Positions 1-6,138 are shown, numbered from the stretch's first letter. The stretch is DNA of 13,078 nt from Planktomarina sp. (GCA_016780825.1 JADHLF010000052.1:1-13078); one strand, 5' to 3'. Notes: generated by a model not told the origin, from the sequence alone. Numbers and translations: made by a program.

Positions 1-1
1 G

Positions 2-78
2 TGGCGGACCGAGGAGGATTCGAACCCCCGACCCCCTGATTCGTAGTCAGGTACTCTATCCAGCTGAGCTATCGGTCC
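2..78 (-). tRNA. tRNA-Arg (anticodon ACG)
   Basis: Read on the minus strand this is a complete 77-nt cloverleaf with the 3' CCA encoded. The acceptor stem GGACCGA (from 78 down) pairs with TCGGTCC (12-6), followed by discriminator G and CCA. The anticodon stem CCTGA/TCAGG encloses the loop CTACGAA, giving anticodon ACG. A34 is normally deaminated to inosine by TadA so that CGU, CGC and CGA are read. The T-loop TTCGAAT is intact. Position 32 is C, the base thiolated by TtcA in this tRNA class; a ttcA gene lies at 5284-6138. It sits 58 nt downstream of the histidine kinase on the same strand. Confidence 0.97.
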
Positions 79-136
79 ACTGAGCGGGGAAATAGCGGGA
101 GGTGGGCGGGGATGCAAGGGTAATATTTCGAAAACT

Positions 137-1513
137 TCAGTTGTTTGCTTTCGGCAACTCAATGGTAAATATGCTGCCCTCAGCATCGGATTTTTCCAAG
201 CTCAAGCGCCCGCCGTGGCCGCGGATCAACTCGGCGCTAATGGCAAGGCCCAGACCGGAGCCACCTTTGGTGGTACCCCCTTGAAAGGCGGTAAACAGGT
301 TGTTTTTTGCCCGCTCAGGCAGACCCGGGCCGTTGTCTTTCACTTTGATCCACCAATGCCCCTGCGCCTCGGTCGCAGTCAGATCAATGTGCCCCTGCCC
401 CGGCCCGGCTTCTAAGGCCTGACGGGCATTGCGACATAGATTTGAAATCACCCGGTAGAGTTGCTCAGGATCGGCCCAGAGCTGCAGATCTTCGGCCACA
501 GAACATGTGAATATGATTTTTCCCTCGCTGGCCAAATGCTCTGCCTCCACCACATCCTCAAACAGGCGCGACAGCTTCAACCATTCGAGCTGAGGCGCGG
601 ATTCCTCAGCGCGCCCAAAGGCCAATGTGGTTTCGCACAGGTGGATGGCCCGAGAAATCGAGCGCACAAGTTTTGGCGCCAATCGCGCAACCGTAGGGTC
701 TTCGCTGGCTTCGATGCGATCGGTAAACAATTGCGCCGAGCTCAGGATATTGCGCAGATCATGGCTGATTTTTGCCACGGCGCCGCCCAGTTGCGCCAAT
801 CGCTCTTTTTGCTTCAAAGCACCTGTCAATTCAATTTGCATGGATTTCATCGCCTCCTGCGCGTCGCGCAGCTCGCGCAGACGGGCAGTGGGGGCAATGA
901 TGCTCCGGGCATCCTCCGGTGCGTTGGCGTAGGATTTCATATGCGAGACCACATGGCGCATCGGCAAGAGCAGGGCCTGCCGCACAGCCCAAAACAGCAG
1001 GACCGCTGTCAGGGCAGAAATGGCTGTCGACACCCAAAGCACTTGGCTTGCATAGGCCACAAGCGCTTCATGCAGCCCGCGCGTGGACATGGTCACCTCG
1101 ATCAAAAGCCCGGCCCGGCGCACGGGATCTCCAAACACGCGAATGACGTTATCTTTGGGATCAAACAGGGCGGCCAAACCATCAAGCACCAAGTCATAGA
1201 ATGAGGGATGCCGCAAATCAAAGGAGGCAACCACCGGCGCAGGGATCGGTGACGACAGCACAAGCTGGCGCACCTCATTGCGCCGCAAGACGACGTTATA
1301 GACTTCAGCCGTTTCTAAAAGCTCCGCCTCAAGATCTGAAGAGATCCGATCCTCCGCCTCAAGCGCCAAGGATGCGATTTGGGCGCGCTCAAGACTTGCG
1401 TTCAAATAATCCAGTCGGAAGCGCGCGACCGATGGCACCAGGATCAGAACCTCGGCCAATACCACAAACATCACTGTAAGGATAAAGAACCGTCCTGAAA
1501 GCGTTTGAAACAT
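137..1513 (-). CDS. Membrane sensor histidine kinase
   Basis: A 458-aa two-component sensor kinase. The first TM helix is at about residues 9-31, followed by a periplasmic or extracytoplasmic segment to about 155 with no recognisable sensor fold. The second TM helix is at about 158-182, then a HAMP-like linker. The DHp helix carries the phospho-acceptor His251 in KISHDLRN. The HATPase_c domain has its N box at 358-365 (NLCRNARQ), the G1 box DNGPGLP at 393-399, and GGSGLGLAIS at 417-426. The frame is open further upstream to 1717, but that would overlap the oxidoreductase gene. The ATG at 1513 starts just before the hydrophobic helix, 19 nt after the neighbour's stop, and is preferred although its RBS is weak. 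No response regulator lies in the window, so partner and signal are unknown. It is probably the last gene of the operon starting at 3682. Confidence 0.9.
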   Translation of the reverse strand: MFQTLSGRFFILTVMFVVLAEVLILVPSVARFRLDYLNASLERAQIASLALEAEDRISSDLEAELLETAEVYNVVLRRNEVRQLVLSSPIPAPVVASFDLRHPSFYDLVLDGLAALFDPKDNVIRVFGDPVRRAGLLIEVTMSTRGLHEALVAYASQVLWVSTAISALTAVLLFWAVRQALLLPMRHVVSHMKSYANAPEDARSIIAPTARLRELRDAQEAMKSMQIELTGALKQKERLAQLGGAVAKISHDLRNILSSAQLFTDRIEASEDPTVARLAPKLVRSISRAIHLCETTLAFGRAEESAPQLEWLKLSRLFEDVVEAEHLASEGKIIFTCSVAEDLQLWADPEQLYRVISNLCRNARQALEAGPGQGHIDLTATEAQGHWWIKVKDNGPGLPERAKNNLFTAFQGGTTKGGSGLGLAISAELIRGHGGRLSLEKSDAEGSIFTIELPKANN

Positions 1514-1532
1514 TCGATCGTGACCTGCGCCT

Positions 1533-2948
1533 TTAAGGAATAAATCGCTGCACCAGGCCGACCATCCACCGAATGAAGGGACTTTCAAACAGTTTTGGCG
1601 AAAAATAGGCGCCTGCAACCCTTTTGTTAATCTCCCCCATGGTGGGATAGGGCAGGACCGTGGCGGCGATTGCAGACATTTTGAGATTGTTGGCCAGAGC
1701 CATTGCCCAGATCCCAATCAACTCTCCTGCCCCGGCGCCGACGATAGAGGCGCCAACGGGTCTTCCTTTGACCACCATGACTTTGATCAGGCCAGTGGTC
1801 TTGCCCGTGGCCATGGCCCGATCGCTGGCCCCAAAGTCAAACCGGGCAACCTGCAAACGCGCGCCATATTTTTCACGGGCCTGCGCTTCGGTCAGCCCCA
1901 CTTGTGCCAGCTCGGGATCGGTGTAGGTCGCCCAAGGAATGTGGGTGCTCTTCGCCTTGGCCGGCAGACCAAAGAGCATCGAACGGATCACAACCCCGGC
2001 ATGATACCCCGCCACATGGGTGAATTGCAGACCACCGGCCACATCGCCAATCGCATAGACCCGCCGATTGCTGCTGCGCAGCCCCGCATCCACCTTTATT
2101 CCGGTTCGGTCGCATGCCACTCCAGCGGCTTCCAGATTGAGCCGCTCTATATTGGCTTTGCGGCCGACGGCCATCAAAAGATGCGTCCCGCAAAAGGAAC
2201 CGCCCGATGTGGAGACTGTGATGTCACCGCCCGAGCCTGACACGCTCTGCGCCAATGCGCCCTCGACAATCTCAATACCTTCATCGCGCAGCTTCTGCAC
2301 CAGGATCCCGGCCAATTCGGGATCATCCTTGGCAAAGACCTTTTGCCCTTCGATCACCGTCACCTTAGATCCAAGTCGGCGATGCGCCTGCGCCATCTCC
2401 ATGCCAATGGGACCGCCGCCAATGACCAAGAGGTGATCAGGCCGCGCGCGCAAATCGAATATTGTTTCATTTGTATAATAGGGCACCTCGCTCAAACCCG
2501 GGATGGGCGGCACGAAGGGGCTGGAGCCAGTGGCAATTACGATTCTGCGCGCGGTGATCACCCGCTCTCCAGCTTGGACCTCAGTGGGGGAAATAAAGCG
2601 GCCGAAAGCCTCAATCACCGTCACGCCCAGACCCTCAAACCGCTCCACGCTGTCATGCGGGGCAATCTGGCCAATGACCGAGGCCACAAAATCTTTGGCC
2701 TTCCCATAGTCGATGCTGGCCCGACCAGGTTCCACACCCATGGCGGCATTGCCCCCCTGCCCATGCGCCACAGCGGCAGCAGCCAAGAGCGCTTTTGACG
2801 GCACACAGCCATAATTGAGGCAATCGCCGCCCATTTTATGGCCCTCCAACAAGACAACCCGCGCGCCCATTTGCACCGCGCCCGCTGCCACAGAGAGGCC
2901 ACCTGAACCGCCGCCAATCACCAAAATATCTGTCTCAATATGCTCCAT
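1533..2948 (-). CDS. FAD-dependent pyridine nucleotide-disulfide oxidoreductase, MerA/Lpd-like
   Basis: A 471-aa class I flavoprotein disulfide reductase. The N-terminal FAD Rossmann motif GGGSGG is at 12-17. The redox-active pair Cys43/Cys48 is in GGDCLNYGCVPSK. The NAD(P) Rossmann motif GGGPIG is at 177-182, the second FAD motif YAIGDVAGG at 298-306, and the dimerisation domain follows. The usual catalytic His of Lpd and glutathione reductase (HPT) is replaced by Tyr434-Pro-Thr, as at the Tyr position of mercuric reductases. MerA's C-terminal Cys pair and its N-terminal heavy-metal domain are both absent, so Hg(II) reduction is not supported. The C-terminus (FIRWMVGLVQRFIP) is amphipathic and could associate with membrane. 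The start at 2948 lies 2 nt after the TVP38 gene and uses the SD AAGAAAGGGA inside it. The substrate is unknown; a quinone, thiol or membrane-linked reductase role is possible. Confidence 0.88.
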   Translation of the reverse strand: MEHIETDILVIGGGSGGLSVAAGAVQMGARVVLLEGHKMGGDCLNYGCVPSKALLAAAAVAHGQGGNAAMGVEPGRASIDYGKAKDFVASVIGQIAPHDSVERFEGLGVTVIEAFGRFISPTEVQAGERVITARRIVIATGSSPFVPPIPGLSEVPYYTNETIFDLRARPDHLLVIGGGPIGMEMAQAHRRLGSKVTVIEGQKVFAKDDPELAGILVQKLRDEGIEIVEGALAQSVSGSGGDITVSTSGGSFCGTHLLMAVGRKANIERLNLEAAGVACDRTGIKVDAGLRSSNRRVYAIGDVAGGLQFTHVAGYHAGVVIRSMLFGLPAKAKSTHIPWATYTDPELAQVGLTEAQAREKYGARLQVARFDFGASDRAMATGKTTGLIKVMVVKGRPVGASIVGAGAGELIGIWAMALANNLKMSAIAATVLPYPTMGEINKRVAGAYFSPKLFESPFIRWMVGLVQRFIP

Positions 2949-2950
2949 TC

Positions 2951-3682
2951 TTAAATCCCTTTCTTGCCGCGCAAGACCTTTAAAAGCACCGGCAAGGCCG
3001 AGAGCAGGCAAAGGCCCAAAATTGGCAAAATAATTTGCGGCTCCCATAGGACCGCGAGATCCGGTGTCTGCCCGCGCTCAAAGATATCGCCCAGCCCCGC
3101 GCCAATGGAAGTGAACACCAAAGCCCCAGGAAAAATGCCAAAAAAAGTGGAAATGACAAAGCGGCGTAAGGGTACATCGAGAAAACTTGGCACCAGATTG
3201 GCCAAAAAGAATGGCACCCCCGGAATCAAGCGGATGAGAAATAACATGGACCATTGGTTTTCATCCACGCCGTCCTTAATCTTTTTGACCAATCCTTCGG
3301 AATTTTTCAAAGTCACGGCAAGCTTTGCACCAAATCCCCAACGCGCCGCCAAGAAAATCGCGCTCGCTCCCAAAGTTGCGCCGAACATATTGTAAATCAC
3401 CCCTGGGAAGGTCGCGAATAAAAATCCGCCGGTCAGGGACAGAATCAAACCTCCCGGCACGGAAAACGCCACAAACACCGTATAGACCAGAACAAACACC
3501 AAAACCGCCGCGAGGTAATTGGCTTCCCGAAATTCAATCAAAACAGTTCGATGCTCCCGAAGGCTGTCGAAACTTAAATATCCTTGCAAAAAATAGGAGC
3601 CGGAGGCCACGCAGACCAGCACCAAAATCGGGGCGCGATACCGTGTCAAAACGCGAAAAACAGATGCGAAGAAGGTCTGCAA
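2951..3682 (-). CDS. TVP38/TMEM64 (VTT-domain) membrane protein
   Basis: A 243-aa polytopic inner-membrane protein of the TVP38/TMEM64/DedA-like superfamily. One TM segment is at about 17-33. The VTT domain spans about 60-200 and shows SVPGGLILSLTGG (74-86), a Gly-rich helix with AARWGFG (112-118), then RLIPGVPFFLANLVPSFL (151-168) and the FFGIFPGALVF segment (180-190). A last TM is at about 215-235. Eukaryotic relatives are lipid scramblases; bacterial ones have no settled substrate. No ATG is in frame. I chose the TTG at 3682 because AAGGA at 3695-3691 sits 8 nt upstream; another TTG at 3688 is only 2 nt from that SD. It is coupled to the flavin oxidoreductase downstream (2-nt gap), a pairing seen in other bacteria including as fusions. 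Confidence 0.88.
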   Translation of the reverse strand: MQTFFASVFRVLTRYRAPILVLVCVASGSYFLQGYLSFDSLREHRTVLIEFREANYLAAVLVFVLVYTVFVAFSVPGGLILSLTGGFLFATFPGVIYNMFGATLGASAIFLAARWGFGAKLAVTLKNSEGLVKKIKDGVDENQWSMLFLIRLIPGVPFFLANLVPSFLDVPLRRFVISTFFGIFPGALVFTSIGAGLGDIFERGQTPDLAVLWEPQIILPILGLCLLSALPVLLKVLRGKKGI

Positions 3683-3690
3683 TCTCAAAG

Positions 3691-3695
3691 TCCTT
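3691..3695 (-). promoter_or_regulatory. Shine-Dalgarno deciding the TTG start of the TVP38 gene
   Basis: AAGGA on the minus strand lies 8 nt before TTG 3682 and only 2 nt before TTG 3688. The next in-frame codon upstream that matters is a stop at 3721-3719, and no ATG or GTG gives better spacing, so the downstream TTG is favoured. Confidence 0.5.
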
Positions 3696-3754
3696 ATACA
3701 TTTCCCTACACATGCCTGTCAAAAATGAGTTTTCCTACCCCACCTCACGCAACA

Positions 3755-3768
3755 TTGATGAGAATCAC
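3755..3768. promoter_or_regulatory. Candidate FNR/FnrL-type binding site
   Basis: TTGAT-GAGA-ATCAC matches the FNR-family palindrome TTGAT-N4-ATCAA at 9 of 10 positions. It lies in the divergent region, about 73 nt upstream of the TVP38 TTG start and 149 nt upstream of rpmH. Its distance from the TVP38 gene would suit activation of the minus-strand operon when oxygen is low. A weak minus-strand -10-like CATTTT at 3727-3722 is near the expected place. This is a single site found by eye, and a short motif like this can occur by chance. Confidence 0.33.
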
Positions 3769-3831
3769 GAAATTGTTTCAGTGATTATAAACTTTCTGAA
3801 AGAATTTTGCCGAAAATAACGCATTGTCTGT

Positions 3832-3860
3832 TTGACTCGCCGGCGATCAGGCCCTAAAGG
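3832..3860 (+). promoter_or_regulatory. Candidate sigma70-type promoter of rpmH
   Basis: TTGACT (3832-3837) is a good -35 element, separated by 17 nt from the poor -10 candidate TAAAGG (3855-3860). It would start transcription near 3867, about 50 nt before the rpmH ATG. An AT-rich tract at 3770-3820 lies upstream and could act as an UP element. The intergenic region 3683-3916 shows no gene. Confidence 0.4.
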
Positions 3861-3916
3861 CTGGGTCCTGAAATAAATGGCTTAGCAGTTGAGCTGATCC
3901 AACCGGAGACTTCGCG

Positions 3917-4051
3917 ATGAAACGCACATTCCAACCATCGAACCTTGTTCGCAAACGCCGCCACGGTTTCCGTGCACGTATGGCCACAAAAGCTGGCCGC
4001 AAAATTCTGAATGCACGCCGCGCCCGTGGCCGGAAATCATTGAGCGCATAA
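3917..4051 (+). CDS. rpmH: Large ribosomal subunit protein bL34
   Basis: The complete 44-aa L34, a very basic protein bound to 23S rRNA domain I near the exit-tunnel side of the 50S subunit. It starts [18 protein letters not shown], continues with the conserved [19 protein letters not shown] segment and ends KSLSA, which is typical for the family in sequence and length. The SD GGAGA at 3905-3909 is 7 nt before the ATG. It is the first gene of rpmH-rnpA-yidD, the standard bacterial order, and is followed after 11 nt by the rnpA start. Confidence 0.98.
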
Positions 4052-4062
4052 GCGCCCTTTCA

Positions 4063-4455
4063 ATGATGTCTGAGATCGATACCAATAAGTCCGGCGACCA
4101 TGGGTCGTCGGACTTATTGGTGTTAGAACGTTTGAAACAACGAAAAGACTTTCTACGGCTGGCGCATGCGAAACGGGTCCATTCCACAAGTTTTGTACTT
4201 CAAGCCCGTGACCGGGGCGAGGAACCGCTGCTGCGCGTGGGGTTTACCTGTTCCAAAAAACTAGGCAATGCGGTGGCGCGCAACCGTGCAAAACGCCGGC
4301 TGCGCGAAATCGCCCGTCTGATTTTGCCACGGTTTGGTCAGGCCGGCCATGATTATGTGCTGATTGGCCGAGCCCATATCACCGCCACCACCAAATTCAC
4401 CGCGCTGCAAGACGAGCTCTTAGCGGCCCTGCGAAAATTGCACAGCACGCCATGA
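4063..4455 (+). CDS. rnpA: Ribonuclease P protein component
   Basis: The 130-aa protein subunit of RNase P, which helps the catalytic RNA bind and mature the 5' ends of pre-tRNAs. The conserved core begins at about residue 21 (LERLKQRKDFLRL) and includes VGFTCSKKLGNAVARNRAKRRLRE (59-82), with the RNR signature at 73-75 on the conserved basic helix. Residues 1-20 are a non-conserved extension; short extensions are common in Rhodobacteraceae. The start is uncertain: ATG 4063 and ATG 4066 have no clear SD. GTG 4120 or TTG 4117, inside the hairpin at 4081-4121, would give a protein beginning close to the core. The stop overlaps the yidD start (ATGA at 4452-4455), indicating translational coupling. 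Confidence 0.95.
   Translation: MMSEIDTNKSGDHGSSDLLVLERLKQRKDFLRLAHAKRVHSTSFVLQARDRGEEPLLRVGFTCSKKLGNAVARNRAKRRLREIARLILPRFGQAGHDYVLIGRAHITATTKFTALQDELLAALRKLHSTP
4081..4121 (+). repeat. Long near-perfect inverted repeat (RNA hairpin) in the 5' end of rnpA
   Basis: Arms 4081-4099 and 4103-4121 are 19 nt each with a 3-nt loop ATG (4100-4102). Eighteen pairs are Watson-Crick and one is G-U (4094/4108). In RNA the stem can extend three more pairs outward (4080/4122 G-U, 4079/4123 A-U, 4078/4124 G-U). No T-tract follows, so it is not a canonical intrinsic terminator. It lies between the rpmH stop and the conserved rnpA core and encodes the non-conserved residues 7-20 of RnpA. Confidence 0.9.
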
Positions 4456-4691
4456 CGATCCTTGCCCATATCCTCGCCCTGCCTGTGCGGTTTTACCGGC
4501 TATTTTTCAGCCCCTGGGTGGGGTTTAATTGCCGGTATCAACCCACCTGCTCGGCCTATGCGCTTGAGGCGCTCGAAAAGCACGGCGCGTTCAAAGGCTC
4601 CACATTGATCCTGCGGCGCTTGGGTCGATGTCACCCTTTTGGCGGAGATGGCTACGACCCGGTGCCCGGAAAACACCCCCCTAAATCGTGA
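4452..4691 (+). CDS. yidD: Membrane protein insertion efficiency factor YidD
   Basis: A 79-aa YidD/DUF37 family protein. YidD is a small peripheral inner-membrane protein that assists YidC-dependent membrane protein insertion. An amphipathic N-terminal helix (MTILAHILALPVRFYRLFF) is followed by SPWVGFNCRYQPTCSAYALEAL (20-41) with Cys27 and Cys33, then RRLGRCHPFGGDGYDPVP (55-72) with Cys60. All of these are family hallmarks, and the length is usual. The start overlaps the rnpA stop by 4 nt. In many bacteria yidC follows directly; here yidC is 2.6 kb further on, with ttcA, an EAL gene and small ORFs between. Confidence 0.96.
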   Translation: MTILAHILALPVRFYRLFFSPWVGFNCRYQPTCSAYALEALEKHGAFKGSTLILRRLGRCHPFGGDGYDPVPGKHPPKS

Positions 4692-4693
4692 CC

Positions 4694-4718
4694 AAAAATC
4701 CACACTCCCCGGATTTTT
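4694..4718 (+). terminator. Probable intrinsic terminator after yidD
   Basis: AAAAATCC (4694-4701) and GGATTTTT (4711-4718) form an 8-bp stem around the 9-nt loop ACACTCCCC, ending in a run of five T. It begins 3 nt after the yidD stop codon. The stem is AT-rich with only two GC pairs, so its strength is uncertain. The symmetric A-tract/T-tract could act in both directions. Confidence 0.5.
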
Positions 4719-4780
4719 CGTCCATATCTCTTGCGTGAACGGGAATGACCTGCGATGCCTTCGCCACGCAACAATTTGAA

Positions 4781-4787
4781 AAGGAGG
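4781..4787 (+). promoter_or_regulatory. Strong Shine-Dalgarno for a 20-codon ORF
   Basis: AAGGAGG is a full match to the anti-SD and lies 7 nt before ATG 4795. It is the strongest ribosome-binding site I see in the window, stronger than those of rpmH, yidC or argB. Confidence 0.65.
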
Positions 4788-4794
4788 CTAAATT

Positions 4795-4857
4795 ATGAAT
4801 ATTTTTACTTGTGCCTCCCGCTGGGCGTATCGTGGCAATCAAGGCGCTGCCTGCTAA
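4795..4857 (+). CDS. Putative 20-aa small protein or leader peptide
   Basis: The ORF encodes MNIFTCASRWAYRGNQGAAC and ends TAA. The support is its ideal SD and spacing, plus its position in an otherwise unexplained gap between the terminator after yidD and the 71-aa gene at 5013. The product has two Cys, a single Trp, and net positive charge; I recognise no family. It has no codon run typical of an amino acid-sensing attenuator. A hairpin at 4938-4962 lies 80 nt downstream. It could be a small protein, a regulatory upstream ORF for 5013-5228, or the intact start of a decayed gene. No conservation data are available to me. Confidence 0.4.
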   Translation: MNIFTCASRWAYRGNQGAAC

Positions 4858-4937
4858 CGCATCCGTCACCCGGCCGTTTTTGCCTATGCCCCGCCCAAAT
4901 TTTGGGGCCCAACCCTCATAATTTCATCCCATTTGCA

Positions 4938-4971
4938 AGCCTTCGGCCCTAAAGCCGCGGCTGTCTATTTT
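4938..4971 (+). terminator. Candidate hairpin/terminator between two small ORFs
   Basis: AGCC (4938-4941) pairs with GGCT (4959-4962), and CGGC (4944-4947) pairs with GCCG (4954-4957). This leaves a small internal loop (TT/C) and the 6-nt loop CCTAAA. GTCTATTTT (4963-4971) follows, a weak T-rich tract. It could end a short transcript carrying the 20-codon ORF, or act in the leader of the gene at 5013. The interrupted stem and impure T-tract keep confidence low. Confidence 0.33.
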
Positions 4972-5012
4972 ACAACATTGAACGTGGCTTTTGCCCGTTC
5001 AGGAGACATATC

Positions 5013-5228
5013 ATGACACTTATTGAACGCGACCACCTCTTGGCCCATATTCAGGAGCTCCTCAAAGACCACGGAACTTTTCGGGTCTTGGGCCAAATCC
5101 TCAAACTCAAATTGATGCGGCGCAGGACCAGGCGGGCAGGACACTTGCCCATACAGCCGCATTTGCGCCGCGACATCGGTTTGCCACCTGAGCACAAACC
5201 GCCCGATCCGTTCAAATTTCTTTTGTAG
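5013..5228 (+). CDS. Small basic protein with DUF1127-like C-terminus
   Basis: A 71-aa protein. Residues 1-35 look helical (MTLIERDHLLAHIQELLKDH at the start), followed by the basic stretch KLKLMRRRTRRAG (31-43) and the tail HLRRDIGLPPEHKPPDPFKF. The RRDIGL element resembles the LRDIGL end of DUF1127 proteins, small Arg-rich proteins of alphaproteobacteria, some of which (for example CcaF1 of Rhodobacter) bind RNA. Apart from that element the match is weak, so the assignment is tentative. The SD AGGAG at 5001-5005 is 7 nt before the ATG. It ends 55 nt before ttcA, so co-transcription is possible. An antisense frame at 4965-5195 has no comparable support. Confidence 0.62.
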   Translation: MTLIERDHLLAHIQELLKDHGTFRVLGQILKLKLMRRRTRRAGHLPIQPHLRRDIGLPPEHKPPDPFKFLL

Positions 5229-5283
5229 CCTGACCGATCCAAGAGCAATTGCAACCCATCAACGGCTTGGGCATAAGGAGCGC

Positions 5284-6138
5284 ATGTTAGATGACGACAC
5301 AGAAATTCATCCCCTCTTTGAGGGGGCGCCAAAAACCACAGAGTTCAAGAAGCTCCGCAAGCGCCTGTTGCGCAACACCCGCGAAGCCATCGAACACTAT
5401 GGGATGATTGAGCCAGGCGCGCGCTGGCTGGTCTGCCTATCGGGCGGTAAAGACAGCTATACGCTCCTGGCTGTGCTCTATGAGCTGAAATGGCGCGGCC
5501 TGCTGCCCGTTGATTTGATTGCCTGCAATCTCGACCAAGGTCAGCCGGGCTTTCCAGCAACCGTTTTGCCCCAGTTCCTTGAGCGCATGCAGGTGCCGCA
5601 TCGTATTGAATACCGCGATACCTATTCGGTGGTGATGGACAAAACACCGGCAGGGCGCACCTTTTGCGCATTGTGCTCTCGGTTGCGGCGCGCCAATCTG
5701 TATCGGATTGCCCGCGAGGAAGGTTGCTCCGCCGTGGTCTTGGGGCACCACCGCGATGATATTTTAGAAACATTTTTCATGAACCTGTTTCATGGCGGCC
5801 GTTTGGCGACAATGCCGCCCAAATTGGTAAATGAAGACAAAGACTTGTTTTTGTACCGTCCGCTTGCGCATGTGTCTGAACAAGATTGCGAGGCTTTTGC
5901 CAACGCGATGAATTACCCGATCATTCCCTGTGATCTCTGCGGCAGCCAAGAGGGGCTCCAGCGCCAACAGGTCAAGGCAATTTTAGATGGCTGGGAGGCC
6001 AATCATCCCGGGCGGCGCAATGTGCTGTTTCGCGCATTAACCAATGTCAGACCCTCGCATCTTCTGGACAGCAAGTTGTTTGATTTCCTTGGCCTGGCGC
6101 TCGATCCAAACGGCGCGTTAAATTCTTCGGCCGATTAA
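5284..6138 (+). CDS. ttcA: tRNA 2-thiocytidine(32) synthetase TtcA
   Basis: A 284-aa PP-loop ATPase of the TtcA family. It uses ATP and a [4Fe-4S] cluster to convert C32 to 2-thiocytidine in a subset of tRNAs, in the cytoplasm. The PP-loop SGGKDS is at 53-58. The two cluster-binding CxxC pairs are Cys128/Cys131 (FCALCSR) and Cys216/Cys219 (CDLCGS). GHHRDDILETFFMNLF at 154-169 is a characteristic family segment. Length is normal. The SD GGAG (5277-5280) lies close to the ATG. A predicted substrate, tRNA-Arg(ACG) with C32, is at 2-78. The gene sits between yidD and yidC, separating two functionally linked genes. Confidence 0.95.
   Translation: MLDDDTEIHPLFEGAPKTTEFKKLRKRLLRNTREAIEHYGMIEPGARWLVCLSGGKDSYTLLAVLYELKWRGLLPVDLIACNLDQGQPGFPATVLPQFLERMQVPHRIEYRDTYSVVMDKTPAGRTFCALCSRLRRANLYRIAREEGCSAVVLGHHRDDILETFFMNLFHGGRLATMPPKLVNEDKDLFLYRPLAHVSEQDCEAFANAMNYPIIPCDLCGSQEGLQRQQVKAILDGWEANHPGRRNVLFRALTNVRPSHLLDSKLFDFLGLALDPNGALNSSAD

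Noticed and set aside
461..1204. A 247-codon plus-strand open frame
   Set aside because: It lies fully antisense to the histidine kinase, whose domains and motifs are clear; its translation is low-complexity His/Gln/Arg-rich with no family features.
1533..2948. Mercuric reductase (merA) or a mercury-resistance operon
   Set aside because: No heavy-metal-associated N-terminal domain, no C-terminal Cys pair, and no merR, merT or merP nearby.
3689..3916. Possible replication origin next to rpmH
   Set aside because: In many bacteria rpmH lies by dnaA and oriC, but I see no DnaA-box cluster (TTATCCACA-like) and no dnaA here; alphaproteobacterial origins are usually elsewhere.
4081..4121. Intrinsic terminator between rpmH and rnpA
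   Set aside because: The hairpin is strong but no T-run follows it, and it lies inside the rnpA reading frame, so a simple terminator is unlikely.
4965..5195. A 76-codon minus-strand open frame over the 71-aa gene
   Set aside because: Both strands are open here, but only the plus-strand frame has a proper Shine-Dalgarno and agrees in direction with its neighbours.
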